Shown: piece after piece, positions 33,844-43,020 of the stretch
How the letters are laid out: every line of letters begins with the position of its first letter
Numbering within the stretch: the first letter of the stretch is position 1
Assembly (NCBI GenBank): GCA_945861565.1
Contig: CAMAUY010000025.1
Span: 1 to 54,990, forward strand
From: Akkermansia muciniphila
GTDB lineage: Bacteria > Verrucomicrobiota > Verrucomicrobiia > Limisphaerales > UBA9464
Reading direction: 5' to 3'
Length of the DNA: 54,990 bases
The notes under the pieces: generated by a model
What the model saw: the letters and a program-made list of their open reading frames with translations, nothing else
What the model was told of the DNA's origin: nothing
Database searches by the model: none
Made by a program: the position numbers and the translations under genes

Positions 33844-36108
33844 ATGCATCGTCTCCGCCGGATCGCTGTTCTTCTTGCCCTGGCCGGTGGATCGGGAGTG
33901 GCGGCGGTCGCGGCACCTGATCTGCCAATTGAAATCTTCACCGCGGACGGGCAGGGGGAGATCGAAATGGACGCCCGGACCGGCGAGGCGACAGCGGCCA
34001 ATGGGATCATCGTAAAATACTTCGACGGACAAAGCCGACGTGTAACCTTGCAGGCTCGGAAGGTTCGTGTGGAACGGGACACGTACGAATTAAGTGCTGA
34101 AGGCGACGTCACAATCCTGGCCACCGAGGACGTTGAAGGCGAGGTTCCGCGCACGGAGTATTGGCGGGGGAGTCAAATTCACTACAATCTGCGAACCCGA
34201 GCCTTTTCGGCGGTGGACTTTCGTCTGGCACACGACCCGATTTTCATTTCAGGCGCAACGGCGACCGGAACTGTAACCAATGGAGTTCTGCAGGAAATTT
34301 CCGGAGTTTCTGTGACGACAGAAGACCTCGCGGAGCCGACTTGGCGATGGAAGGCCCGGTCCGTTCGAGTGGTTCCGGGTCAGTACATCGAGGCAACGGG
34401 GGTTCGGTTTTTTATGGGAAAAAGACCCTTGGTGCCCCTTCCAAATTATCGCCACTCGCTGCAGCCACGCACCGTGCATTGGACACTGACGCCCGGGTAC
34501 CGGAACCGCTACGGCCCCTTTGCCCTGTCCACATTCCACTGGATGGCGCAGACGAATTTGGATGTTGGAGTCGACCTCGACTGGCGGCAAAAGCGAGGTG
34601 TCGGCGGTGGTCCACGCCTGGGGTATGATCTGGGGCGATTGGGGCAGGGGAATGGTCGCTACTATTTCACGCAGGATAACGATCCTACCGATCCGCCGGA
34701 CTCAGGCCCTCCGATCCCTAGCGATCGCTATCGGTACGACTTCAATCATGCGGTCACGAACAGCAGTGGCTTCTCCGCCAAGGCCGTCCTTCGCGGCCAG
34801 AGTGATCCGTGGGTGATGCATGATTTTTTTGAGAGCGAATACCGGAGGAACCCTCGGCCCCAGTCTTTTTTTGAAGCAGCGAAAGCCTGGCCCAACTTCA
34901 GTTTGGATTTGTTGACGCGTCCGCAGGTGAACGACTTTTATGAGACAACGGAACGTCTACCAGACTTACGGTTCACGGCGCTTCGGCAGCAAGTCGGCGA
35001 GTCTCCTATTTTCTACGAGAGCGAAAGTTCCGCGGGTTACTTTCATTATCGCTCCGGCATCCCCGGAGGGGCCGACTACGCAGGAGCACGGGCGGACACC
35101 TATCATCAGCTGATCCTGCCAAAGACGCTGTTCGGCTGGCTGAATGTGGCACCCCGGATCGGTGAACGGTTTACCTACTATACGGATCCAGTCGGCTCCC
35201 CGCTGGAGGATCGTGATCGATCGAGGACTGTCTTTAACACGGGTGCCGAGGTTTCGATGAAAGCGCATCAGACCTGGGCGGGGGCGACCAACGGCGTGCT
35301 CGATGTTTCCGGATTGAGGCATTTTATCGAGCCGTCGATCAACTATGTCTTCGTTCCCGATCCGAGCGTACGGCCGGCGGATCTTCCGCAGTACGATTCC
35401 GAGTTGCCGTCTCTGCGGCTGCGGCCGGTGGATTTCCCAGACTACCGCGAAGTGGATTCGGTTGATTCTCAGAACACGATTCGCTTCGCCTTACAGAACC
35501 GGCTCCAGACCAAGCGCAACGACCAATCAATCGATCTCGTGCGGTGGGAAATGATGATGGACTGGCGGCTGGATCCAAAGGATGGGCAGACAACTTTTCC
35601 AGAACTGTACTCCGCGCTCAATTTCGCGCCGCGTTCGTGGCTAACGGCAGCGGACGAACTCCGGTACGATATTAATTCGCAGCATTGGCGCGAGGCAACC
35701 CATCGAATCACGATCCAGCCCGGCGACGTCTGGCAATGGACGGTTGGCCACCGGTACCTCCGGGATGGGCTCGGAATGTGGGTGGATCCGGAACTGGCCA
35801 GACTCCGTGGGCTTAGCCCCGAAGCCGGAAACAATTTATTTTTCAGCAGTTTCTCGACCCGCGTGAATGAGAACTGGGCGTTTCGTATGAATCATCACTT
35901 CGAGGCGCGCGATGGCGTTCTGGAAGAGCAAAGTTATACCGTGTACCGGGACTTTCGAAGCTGGACGGGAGCTTTGACGATGCTTCTCCGGGACAACCGC
36001 AGCAATCCCAATGATTGGGCGATCGTTGCCACGTTCTCGCTCAAGGCGCTACCTCGGTTTCGCGTGAACGAAGATCGAGATCGAATGGAGAAGCTTCTGG
36101 GTGGCTAG
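33844..36108 (+). CDS. lptD: LPS-assembly outer membrane protein LptD
   Basis: The outer-membrane translocon that places lipopolysaccharide on the cell surface, working with the periplasmic Lpt bridge. The 754-residue protein has a signal peptide (1-24). An OstA/LptA-like beta-jellyroll domain follows at about 28-190 (IEIFTADGQGEIEMDARTG ... ARKVRVERDTYELSAEGDV). A C-terminal beta-barrel runs to the end, with many aromatic alternating strands. The block FMGKRPLVPLPNY corresponds to the conserved F-x-x-x-P-x-x-x-x-P-x segment of LptD. Its presence says the organism has an LPS-type outer membrane. No lptE or other lpt gene is adjacent. The ATG at 33844 gives a good signal peptide. Confidence 0.82.
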   Translation: MHRLRRIAVLLALAGGSGVAAVAAPDLPIEIFTADGQGEIEMDARTGEATAANGIIVKYFDGQSRRVTLQARKVRVERDTYELSAEGDVTILATEDVEGEVPRTEYWRGSQIHYNLRTRAFSAVDFRLAHDPIFISGATATGTVTNGVLQEISGVSVTTEDLAEPTWRWKARSVRVVPGQYIEATGVRFFMGKRPLVPLPNYRHSLQPRTVHWTLTPGYRNRYGPFALSTFHWMAQTNLDVGVDLDWRQKRGVGGGPRLGYDLGRLGQGNGRYYFTQDNDPTDPPDSGPPIPSDRYRYDFNHAVTNSSGFSAKAVLRGQSDPWVMHDFFESEYRRNPRPQSFFEAAKAWPNFSLDLLTRPQVNDFYETTERLPDLRFTALRQQVGESPIFYESESSAGYFHYRSGIPGGADYAGARADTYHQLILPKTLFGWLNVAPRIGERFTYYTDPVGSPLEDRDRSRTVFNTGAEVSMKAHQTWAGATNGVLDVSGLRHFIEPSINYVFVPDPSVRPADLPQYDSELPSLRLRPVDFPDYREVDSVDSQNTIRFALQNRLQTKRNDQSIDLVRWEMMMDWRLDPKDGQTTFPELYSALNFAPRSWLTAADELRYDINSQHWREATHRITIQPGDVWQWTVGHRYLRDGLGMWVDPELARLRGLSPEAGNNLFFSSFSTRVNENWAFRMNHHFEARDGVLEEQSYTVYRDFRSWTGALTMLLRDNRSNPNDWAIVATFSLKALPRFRVNEDRDRMEKLLGG

Positions 36109-36243
36109 GGCTCCATGAGAGGGGTTCCGGATGGAAATGGCTACCATCCGATTAAGTAAGAATATCCGATTGAGAATTTGAGTTCAGATTTGCGCGGCTC
36201 TGAGGGCGCGCCTGCAGAGAAACCGAAACACAGGAGAAATTAA

Positions 36244-36510
36244 ATGGCAGCATCCAAAAATACCGCGGCAAAAAAATCCGTCGCCGCCAAACCCGCAGCG
36301 AAAACGCCGGCCGTGAAAACGCCGGCAGCGAAGAAACCCGCAGGCAAAGCCCGGCGCACCGTACTGCGTAGCAGCACGGGCACGAAGCTCTACGCGGTTC
36401 GAGACAAAGCCGGACAATTCAAGGATATCCAAACGTACAAGCGGGCTCACGGCGCGGATATCAAGCGGAAGAGCAAGGGAGAGAACGGCAAGGTCACGAA
36501 GGCAAAGTAG
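36244..36510 (+). CDS. small histone-H1-like basic protein
   Basis: An 88-residue, highly basic protein. Residues 1-40 are an Ala/Lys/Pro-rich tail with repeats of the type K-T-P-A-x-K and K-K-P-A-G-K, like histone H1 C-terminal tails and bacterial Hc1/AlgP-type proteins. Residues about 41-88 form a different, more ordered block (TVLRSSTGTKLYAVRDKAGQ ... FKDIQTYKRAHGADIKRKSK). A strong ribosome site AGGAG lies 8 bases before the ATG, the clearest in the window. It is followed by an intrinsic terminator. A nucleoid-binding role is inference from composition. Confidence 0.8.
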   Translation: MAASKNTAAKKSVAAKPAAKTPAVKTPAAKKPAGKARRTVLRSSTGTKLYAVRDKAGQFKDIQTYKRAHGADIKRKSKGENGKVTKAK

Positions 36511-36534
36511 CCGCCTCATTGTAGGAGCAGCCTT

Positions 36535-36557
36535 GGTCAGCAGGGTTGACCTTTTTT
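36535..36557 (+). terminator. intrinsic terminator after the histone-like gene
   Basis: A GGTCA/TGACC 5-bp stem with a seven-base loop is followed directly by six T residues (36552-36557). It lies 24 bases after the stop codon of the basic protein. The stem is short but the T tract is clean. Confidence 0.6.
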
Positions 36558-36714
36558 GCAGGATCTGAATTAAATATAACATACATTGTGCATTTATAAT
36601 CAGGCAGGCTCCCTCAAGCTTCCTGAACGTGAACGTTGCTTCGTCTCTCACCGTATCGAATCTCTCCTCCGTTTGCCTGAAATCGCTTTCTCGAAACGTT
36701 TCTCTTCTTCCTTG

Positions 36715-37758
36715 ATGAAACCAGCCTTCACCGCCTTGCGATCAATCTTCCGGACGCTTCACCCTGCAACCGCCGCCGCCGTGAGTCGTCGTCCCCGGAG
36801 TTCGTCTCTAAATAGGCTGTACTTCCTGTCCGGTCTCGCATCCGGAATTGCCCTCCATCACGCCTGCGCAGTCACTCCATCACAACTACTTACAGATGCA
36901 TCAACCGAATTTACCGTGGCCACCTACAACGTCGAAAATTACCTGATTCGACCGATTCAAAGTCGGGCTGAGAAATCAGACGCCGCCCGCAGTCAGGTCA
37001 CTTCGATTGTGCTTCAACTCCATCCGGACGTGCTGGCGCTCCAAGAGATCGGGAGTTCGGATGCCCTGGAAGATCTGAGGGTGCGACTGCATTCTCGGGG
37101 ACTCGATCTGCCGTACGCTGAATTCGCTCCTGGGCATGACCCAGCGATCGCCGTCGCGGTTCTCAGTCGATTCCCGATTTTACGAGCCCATCGGCATACG
37201 AATCTTTCGTTTGTCCTCGATGGCCGCCGGTTTAGAACCAGTCGGGCATTCTCCGAAGTGGAGCTTGGCATTGCACCCGCGTACCGGCTGATTCTTGTTA
37301 ATGCGCACTTGAAGTCCCGGCGGACGGTGCCCGAAGCCGACGAGGCGGAAATTCGCGCACAGGAAGCGATTTGCCTTCGACTTTTGATCGACCGCATCCA
37401 AGCGCGAAACCGTCGGGCCAATGTAATTCTCTGTGGCGACTTAAATGATTCCCCCGATTCCCCTGCCCTGCGCATCGTGCGAGGGTCTGGAACGGGTGGA
37501 CTCCTGGACACTCGGCCCTCGGAAAGAAATGGCGATCGCGCGCCGTCCGCCGATTCCCGATATCCGGCGCGCCGGATCCATTGGACCCATTATTTCAGCC
37601 GCGACGACCTGTACAGTCGGATCGATTACATCCTGCTGAGCCGTCCCGCGGCCCGGGAATGGTTGCCGGACGGGAGTTACGTTTTTTCCGGCCCCGACTG
37701 GGGCCTTGCGTCGGATCATCGGCCCGTTCTGGTCCGCCTGATGGCTGTTGATCGCTAA
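36715..37758 (+). CDS. secreted endonuclease/exonuclease/phosphatase-family protein
   Basis: A 347-residue metal-dependent phosphoesterase of the EEP superfamily (Mg-dependent, DNase I fold). Motifs in order are VATYNVENYL with the first metal asparagine, LALQEIGS with the metal-binding glutamate, VNAHLKSRR with the catalytic histidine, CGDLNDSPDSPAL with the D-x-N pair, and SDHRPVLVRL with the terminal D-H. The N-terminal 50 residues contain a hydrophobic stretch (LNRLYFLSGLASGIALHHACA) that probably exports it. The substrate could be extracellular nucleic acid or a phosphoester. The ATG at 36715 is chosen; the frame is open from 36586. A long A/T-rich leader lies upstream, after the terminator. 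Confidence 0.85.
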   Translation: MKPAFTALRSIFRTLHPATAAAVSRRPRSSSLNRLYFLSGLASGIALHHACAVTPSQLLTDASTEFTVATYNVENYLIRPIQSRAEKSDAARSQVTSIVLQLHPDVLALQEIGSSDALEDLRVRLHSRGLDLPYAEFAPGHDPAIAVAVLSRFPILRAHRHTNLSFVLDGRRFRTSRAFSEVELGIAPAYRLILVNAHLKSRRTVPEADEAEIRAQEAICLRLLIDRIQARNRRANVILCGDLNDSPDSPALRIVRGSGTGGLLDTRPSERNGDRAPSADSRYPARRIHWTHYFSRDDLYSRIDYILLSRPAAREWLPDGSYVFSGPDWGLASDHRPVLVRLMAVDR

Positions 37759-37861
37759 CTTCGAATGTGAGCCCGATAGAGTCGCTTCCCGTCGTCGATC
37801 GACCGATTTGCCAGTGGGTCTGCTCTTCGTTCGGCGCGGGTGGCGCCTCTCTGTCGCCTCC

Positions 37862-38860
37862 TCACTTTCGGGGACGAAACCCGCGCGGGAGGTTGGAAGG
37901 AGGCTCTGGTTCGGATGGAGGCACGTCTGTTGGGAGCGATTCGGAATTCGTATCGGCCACGTCGGTCGTTGCCTCTCCAGAAACATCTCCGGGTTCGGGG
38001 AGACCCATGCGGGCGCGGGCCTTACGGGCCGCACCGGTCTCCGGGTATTCCTCGACCACTCGGTTTAGCAATGCCAGAGCCTTTTCCGGTTGATTCAACT
38101 TGCCGGAGTAAAGATTCGAAAGGTGGATCGCCGTCCAGCCCCACTTCTCGCGGGGTAGTTTGCCGCAAAGTATTTCCTCGTATTCCATGGAGGACGCCAA
38201 GGGATTATGGAGGTCCTTTTCATAAATCTCGGCGATGCGCAGGGCGACGTACTGTTCTCCCGGATTTTTCTGGAGAAAGGTGCGCATCAGGCGGACGGCT
38301 TCCAAATGTTCCCCGTTGGACCAGGCTTTCTCCGCTTCCTCAAATTCGGGATCCCGCTTTGCTTCGGTGTCTTCCTGGAAGACCGATGAGTGAGCTCTTT
38401 GGGCGACAAACTGCGCAAAATCCCAGGCCGCCATGCCACCGAACGCGAGCAGGACGACGACAAAGGCACCCATGTACCCCATCCAGCTTGATCGTGCGGA
38501 TGAAGCCAGTATTCCGACCGCAGGCGGGGTCCCTGGGGCTTGAGAGGATGCCGTTCCATTCGTCGGATTCGAAGGCGCCGAGAGTGTCCCGCGATTGGTC
38601 AACTCCGTTTCACTCGCCGCCGCCGTTGCCGGTGTACTGGCGCCTGCGGCTTCGTCCAGCGCGTTGGTGGCAGTGACCGCAATCTCCTCGGTGGCATTCG
38701 TCATGCCAGAAGATGGGGTATTTGCGCCGATGCCATCGGCTCTCTCCAGCATATTTGCCGAAAGATTCCCTGCGGCGTTATAGTGCTCGCGGAACCGACG
38801 GAGGAAGAATACCGCGAGAAGCAGCAGGACAATGTACGCGGCCAGCTTGAACCCTTTCAT
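37862..38860 (-). CDS. membrane-anchored TPR-type protein
   Basis: A 332-residue protein of unknown function. Residues about 5-20 (LAAYIVLLLLAVFFLR) are one membrane helix. About 30-125 is a low-complexity Ala/Thr/Ser-rich linker, and a second helix follows at about 130-150 (GYMGAFVVVLLAFGGMAAW). About 170-285 contains tetratricopeptide-like repeats (FEEAEKAWSNGEHLEAVRLMRTF ... EKALALLNRVVEEYPETGAARKA). The tail is Pro/Glu-rich. The ATG at 38860 is preferred over 38932 because it starts directly before the first helix. It is convergent with the endonuclease-family gene and divergent from the next TPR-like gene, so it may act in the same envelope process as that protein. No specific role can be given. 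Confidence 0.65.
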   Translation of the reverse strand: MKGFKLAAYIVLLLLAVFFLRRFREHYNAAGNLSANMLERADGIGANTPSSGMTNATEEIAVTATNALDEAAGASTPATAAASETELTNRGTLSAPSNPTNGTASSQAPGTPPAVGILASSARSSWMGYMGAFVVVLLAFGGMAAWDFAQFVAQRAHSSVFQEDTEAKRDPEFEEAEKAWSNGEHLEAVRLMRTFLQKNPGEQYVALRIAEIYEKDLHNPLASSMEYEEILCGKLPREKWGWTAIHLSNLYSGKLNQPEKALALLNRVVEEYPETGAARKARARMGLPEPGDVSGEATTDVADTNSESLPTDVPPSEPEPPSNLPRGFRPRK

Positions 38861-38945
38861 GTGCGACCCCGCCACGATGCCTGAAATATCACCCGACGGA
38901 AAGCGGGATTGTTGACTGATGCCGTGAGCCACTTCCCTTCTGTGG

Positions 38946-38985
38946 GTCAGGTCTCCGGCCTGACAGTTCGGGGCTGCTCCGCAGC
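38946..38985. repeat. double hairpin between divergent TPR-type genes
   Basis: Two short stem-loops in tandem: GTCAGG/CCTGAC with a seven-base loop (38946-38964) and GCTGC/GCAGC with a TCC loop (38973-38985). The genes on either side diverge, so a terminator is unlikely. It has the look of a dispersed REP-type palindrome, but only one copy is visible here. Confidence 0.45.
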
Positions 38986-39102
38986 TACGTTTCTATTCTA
39001 CTGCCATGCACTGTGTTCGCTACGAAGACTCCAACAACCGGCAGAATTGTCGGAGAGCAATCCGTAGGTTCTGGCTTTAATTTCACACTGCAACCACCCA
39101 GA

Positions 39103-39636
39103 ATGGAACCGGACAACGTGAACGAGCTATTTCCAGAGAATCCAGGTTTAATGCATGTATTTCGCGCCGCGCATGGTTGGTACGAGCTCGGTCTGGCGGA
39201 GGATGCCGCGACGGAATTGTCGACTCTACCCCCCGTGGCTCAGGAGGTTCCGGAAGTGCTCAAACTGCGATTTCACGTGGCCCGAGCCCGGAAAAGGCCG
39301 GAGGAAGCGCTTTCGGTCGCTGAGTTGCTGACCCGCGCGGCCGGCGGCGAACTCTGGGGCTGGTTGTACCGGTCACAAGCGCTCCATTGGCTTGGGCGGA
39401 CGCTGGTATCGTACGATCTGCTCCTGCCAAAGCGGGAATCATGGCCGAAGGCATTCGAGATTCCCTACGACCTCGCCTGCTATTGTGCGCAATCCAATCG
39501 CGTCGAGGAGGCGCGGAGTTGGTATTCCACCGCGATGGCTCTTTCAAAAAACCCGACCGCAATCGAATTGATGGCTCTGAACGACCCGGACCTGGAGCCG
39601 TTGTGGAGTGATATCTCCGATGGCCGCCTGGGCTGA
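39103..39636 (+). CDS. small TPR-like helical-repeat protein
   Basis: A 177-residue, probably cytoplasmic protein made of tetratricopeptide-like helix pairs (HVFRAAHGWYELGLAEDAATEL, EALSVAELLTRA, YDLACYCAQSNRVEEARSWYSTA). Such proteins act as binding scaffolds. The start at 39103 (MEPDNVNELFPENPGL) is chosen over a GTG at 39013 because the extra residues have no repeat character. It is divergent from the membrane-anchored TPR-type gene. The partner is unknown. Confidence 0.65.
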   Translation: MEPDNVNELFPENPGLMHVFRAAHGWYELGLAEDAATELSTLPPVAQEVPEVLKLRFHVARARKRPEEALSVAELLTRAAGGELWGWLYRSQALHWLGRTLVSYDLLLPKRESWPKAFEIPYDLACYCAQSNRVEEARSWYSTAMALSKNPTAIELMALNDPDLEPLWSDISDGRLG

Positions 39637-39669
39637 GGATCCGAAACAGAATTCAGTCGGGCGCCCCCA

Positions 39670-40353
39670 TCAAACTTCGTGATGTTCCTCCTTCCGAAGC
39701 ATCCGCTCACTTAACATCTCGGCCAAGCCGTCGGCCGCTGCCGCAATTTGCTTTTGAAAACGGATTAATCGGAGGATGCAAGCCGGCGTCTTGACGATTT
39801 CCCAGACAAGCAGGCCCATCCGGAGCCTCATTTGATGATCCATGAGACGATTGAAATCCAGGGGGAGATCCTGATCCGCAGCGTCCGAAATCACCCGGAC
39901 CGTCGCCGAAGGGATTCCCGCTGCCGAGCAAAGCCGCCGGATCACTCCGGATTCCATTTCCACCGCATCATTGCCTGTCTCGCGAAAGAGCAGCGATTTT
40001 GCCTCGACGCTAACAGCCACCGTTGCGGCGCAGTGGAACGTGCCGCCCGGAAGTTCCGCGGCTACCCAGCGCGACGAAATCGGAAAGTTCGCGTCCGCCT
40101 CCCATAGCACCGTTCCCGTCGGCCAACGCGGGTTAAGACCGCCCGCGAATCCGCAGGTCAACACCGCCGCCGGACGTTCGCGGGCGAACTCTTCTTGCAA
40201 TGCGCGCGTGGCGTTGGCGGCGCCCATGCCGGTGATTCGGCAGCGAATGTTCAAACCAGTCGGGACCCTCCGTAACCGGCGAAGAAAGGGTCGTGCCTCC
40301 TCCGGAACGGCAAACGTAATCAGCCAGGGGCCTGTTGGTTGCTCCACCGTCAC
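39670..40353 (-). CDS. nucleosidase/purine-phosphorylase-superfamily protein
   Basis: A 227-residue member of the PNP/UDP phosphorylase superfamily, likely a nucleosidase of the MTA/SAH or hopanoid-biosynthesis-associated kind. Motifs are ITFAVPEEARPF at the start, GMGAANATRAL for phosphate/ribose binding, LTCGFAGGLNP, and the purine/ribose motif D-A-V-E-M-E-S. It then has SDAADQDLPLDF, where the aspartate would be the general acid. The open frame runs to 40497 and overlaps yqgE. The GTG at 40353, five bases after the yqgE stop, fits the family N-terminus and is preferred. Co-transcription with yqgE is likely. The exact substrate is not resolved. Confidence 0.7.
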   Translation of the reverse strand: MTVEQPTGPWLITFAVPEEARPFLRRLRRVPTGLNIRCRITGMGAANATRALQEEFARERPAAVLTCGFAGGLNPRWPTGTVLWEADANFPISSRWVAAELPGGTFHCAATVAVSVEAKSLLFRETGNDAVEMESGVIRRLCSAAGIPSATVRVISDAADQDLPLDFNRLMDHQMRLRMGLLVWEIVKTPACILRLIRFQKQIAAAADGLAEMLSERMLRKEEHHEV

Positions 40354-40358
40354 AATTC

Positions 40359-40922
40359 TTAATTCCAGGATAGATCGTCCGGGGAATCCGCGATCAACCG
40401 CTCTTGCCATCGCGGTCTCTGCCGCAACAGTTGTCGCCACAGATCCCGCGGAGACTCTTCGAAGACCAGTTCGATCGATGCGGGGTGGGTCAGCCACGCC
40501 TCGCGTCGGATCTCATCGTCCAGCTGTCCGGGAGACCAACCGGCGTACCCTGCGAAAACCCGGAGCTTCCGGCCGGCGATCTCGCCGTCGGCAAGCTCTA
40601 TCAACTCGTCCAGATCGTGGCCCTTGGATAAGTTCGGCAGAATATTTGCCTGCAAAAGAATGGGTGCCGAATGCAGGTAACTCATTGCGGCAGGAAGTAC
40701 CGGCCCCCCTTCAAACAGGGGCTGTTTCGCGAGCCAATTAGGCAGTTTACCATCAATCGATTCTCCGAGCTCCCGATCGCTCGGCCGATTCAAAATCAAC
40801 CCAAACGCACCGTCCGCCGTATGCTCGCAAACCAGCACCACCGTCCGGTGAAAGCAGCTTCCGGCCAACCGGCCGCCATCGAGCAGCAGGTGTCCCTTCA
40901 ATGATTTGTGCGCGGACGGCAT
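40359..40922 (-). CDS. YqgE/AlgH family protein
   Basis: A 187-residue conserved bacterial protein of unknown biochemical role (UPF0301). Typical blocks are GHLLLDGGRLAGSCFHRTVVLV, TADGAFGLILNRPS, LFEGGPVLP, RVFAGYAGWSPGQLDDEI and W. Length and sequence are standard for the family. AlgH was named for an effect on alginate in Pseudomonas, but a general function is not known. It is followed by the nucleosidase-like gene with a 5-base gap. Confidence 0.9.
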   Translation of the reverse strand: MPSAHKSLKGHLLLDGGRLAGSCFHRTVVLVCEHTADGAFGLILNRPSDRELGESIDGKLPNWLAKQPLFEGGPVLPAAMSYLHSAPILLQANILPNLSKGHDLDELIELADGEIAGRKLRVFAGYAGWSPGQLDDEIRREAWLTHPASIELVFEESPRDLWRQLLRQRPRWQERLIADSPDDLSWN

Positions 40923-40967
40923 TTATCGGAAAATGGAGCAGCCGGAAGTACAAGGCAACCATGACGT

Positions 40968-42032
40968 TCAAGCCGCTCCCGGCGGAATATCCAACCCCAA
41001 ACTCTGAGCAACTTGCCGCAAAGCAGATACCGCTTCCGGCGGCAGCTCGATTCCCTCCTTCACCGCTCGCGCGTGCCTCGCCCACTCGAGTTCGCCGGGG
41101 ACAAAGATGCGTCCGCCTCCACCCGCCTTCGGCAAGGCGCGAATCTCCCGGATCATCCTGCTCATGCTGTCCTGAAACGTTCGCCCCGTCGGCATCGAAG
41201 CCAGATCCACCGCAAAAAAGGCCGCTGAATGATCCGTCGGAATCGAAGGGTCGGCAAACGACCAACTCGCCAGGGTTCGAACCACTCCCGCGCCCGCCAG
41301 GATGGACGTCAAAGTCTCGATCATGAATGCGAGACCGTAACCCTTGTGAGCCGCCATCGGGGTAAGCGAACCCCGATGCGGGAAGGCTGTGAACACGGTT
41401 GGGTCCGTGGTCGGATTTCCCTCTCCATCCACCACCCAACCTTCAGGGATCGATTCTCCGCGGGTTGCCGCTAGGAACACCTTCCCTCCCGCCACGGTGC
41501 TGGTTGCCATGTCAAGCACCACGGGTGGCTCGTCGCCGGCCGGGGCGGCAAATGAGAATGGATTGCTGCCGAAGACGGCACCCGCTGCGCCCGGCGCCGT
41601 CACCGTCGGCGTGTCATTAGCCATGGCGAGACCGATCATTCCATCTTTCGCCGCCATCACCGCATAACATCCGGCGGCTCCAAAATGGCAGGTGTTGCGC
41701 AAGCCTGCATAGCCGAGACCGCACGCACGTGCTTTGTCGATCGCGGTGCGCATCGCGAACACCCCGCTCACCATCCCCAAGGTCGCGTCGCCGTCCACCA
41801 GCGCCCAAGCCGGGCCGTCCGCCGTGATCCGAGGGCGACCCGCGGGTCGTATTCCCCCGGCCTGGAGGCGGCGGAGGTACCCGCCCAGATTCCGGACGCC
41901 GTGAGTGAAAACGCCCCAGGCGTCGGCCAACACCAGGACACTTGCGGTCGTCCGGGCATCGGGCTCGCTCACTCCCACCCGACATAATGCGGTGACGCAG
42001 AGTTTCTCCAATTCCTCGATCGCAATCCTCAC
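40968..42032 (-). CDS. Ldh2-type malate/lactate/ureidoglycolate dehydrogenase
   Basis: A 354-residue NAD(P)-dependent 2-hydroxyacid oxidoreductase of the Ldh2/MDH2 family (malate, L-sulfolactate or ureidoglycolate dehydrogenase group). Family blocks are THGVRNLGGYLRRLQAGGI, a catalytic-histidine region GLRNTCHFGAAGCYA, GLAMANDTPTVTAPGA, FGSNPFSFAAPA, and the MAAHKGYGLAFMIETLTSIL segment near the C-terminus. It starts 4 bases after the stop of the upstream D-2-hydroxyacid dehydrogenase gene, so the two form an operon. Both act on 2-hydroxyacids with opposite typical stereochemistry, which suggests oxidation/reduction of one small acid. The substrate is not determined. Confidence 0.85.
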   Translation of the reverse strand: MRIAIEELEKLCVTALCRVGVSEPDARTTASVLVLADAWGVFTHGVRNLGGYLRRLQAGGIRPAGRPRITADGPAWALVDGDATLGMVSGVFAMRTAIDKARACGLGYAGLRNTCHFGAAGCYAVMAAKDGMIGLAMANDTPTVTAPGAAGAVFGSNPFSFAAPAGDEPPVVLDMATSTVAGGKVFLAATRGESIPEGWVVDGEGNPTTDPTVFTAFPHRGSLTPMAAHKGYGLAFMIETLTSILAGAGVVRTLASWSFADPSIPTDHSAAFFAVDLASMPTGRTFQDSMSRMIREIRALPKAGGGGRIFVPGELEWARHARAVKEGIELPPEAVSALRQVAQSLGLDIPPGAA

Positions 42033-42036
42033 GCGT

Positions 42037-43020
42037 CTACCCCCGGTTCACGCAGTTCTTCGGTGCTTCGCCGCGCAGAACGCGCGCCACCTCTTGTGCC
42101 GCCTTCGTCCGCATCTCCACCGAACCGGCATCCGAGTAGAACGCGGTGTGCGGTGTGATCACGAGGTTGATCACCGGATCCTCCTGCTGCCAAAGCTGGA
42201 TCAACGGATCCGACGCCGCTGGGGGTTCCTGGGGTAGTACGTCAATGCCTGCCCCGGCAAGTCGCCCTTCCCTCAGCGCCGCCGCCAATGCGTTGATATC
42301 CACGGTCGCTCCGCGCGCCGTGTTGATGAGGAGCGCGGTCGGTTTCATCTTTGCAAGCGTCTGGGCATTGATGATGTGACGTGTTTCATCCGTGAGCGGC
42401 GTGTGCAGGGAGACCACGTCGCTCTCCGCGAGCAGCGTATCAAGGCTCACGAGCGGCACTCCAAAGCTCTTGTCGAGTCCCGGCCGCAGGTACGGGTCGT
42501 AGGCAATGACCCGCATCCGCATCGCTTTGGCGCGCAGCGCCGTGGCAGCTCCGATCCGCCCCAATCCGACAATTCCCATCGTGGCGCCCGCCAGCCGTGG
42601 AACCGGTTCAACGGAATGGAAATCCCAGGGTTGGAGGGTCCGCCGGAGCGTTCGCTCCGTGCGGGCCAACCCCCGGTTGCAGGCCAGCGTTAACAAGATG
42701 GCGTGGTCAGCCACCTCGTCGACGCCATAGTCAGGCACATTGCAGACAAGGATTCCACGCGCGGCTGCCGCCTTCAGGTCCACGTTGTCGTAACCCACTC
42801 CGCCACGAACGATGACGCGGCAGTGCCGCAGTCCTGCAATGACATCGGCCGGAACCGAAATCTCGTGGAAAACAATCAAGGCGTCCGCGTCATCGACACG
42901 TCCCTTCAATTCATGTTCGCCCCGAGCGAGCAGGCACTCCACGCGCGCCAACCCCGCAAGTTCACGCGATTCGAGTTCGGCGGGGGGGGCCAGATGATCT
43001 GTGATATAGACTTTGAACAT
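42037..43020 (-). CDS. D-isomer-specific 2-hydroxyacid dehydrogenase (CtBP-like)
   Basis: A 327-residue NAD-dependent enzyme interconverting a D-2-hydroxyacid and its 2-keto acid. The nucleotide-binding motif is G-L-G-R-I-G within MGIVGLGRIGAATALR. The catalytic residues follow in order: arginine in LINTARGATVD, glutamate in GAGIDVLPQEPP, and histidine in ITPHTAFYS. The sequence style (CNVPDYGVDEVADHAI) is that of the C-terminal-binding-protein/phosphoglycerate dehydrogenase-like branch. It is the first gene of a two-gene operon with the Ldh2-type enzyme and is divergent from the deacylase gene at 43132. The 111 bases between them must contain both promoters. Confidence 0.9.
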   Translation of the reverse strand: MFKVYITDHLAPPAELESRELAGLARVECLLARGEHELKGRVDDADALIVFHEISVPADVIAGLRHCRVIVRGGVGYDNVDLKAAAARGILVCNVPDYGVDEVADHAILLTLACNRGLARTERTLRRTLQPWDFHSVEPVPRLAGATMGIVGLGRIGAATALRAKAMRMRVIAYDPYLRPGLDKSFGVPLVSLDTLLAESDVVSLHTPLTDETRHIINAQTLAKMKPTALLINTARGATVDINALAAALREGRLAGAGIDVLPQEPPAASDPLIQLWQQEDPVINLVITPHTAFYSDAGSVEMRTKAAQEVARVLRGEAPKNCVNRG

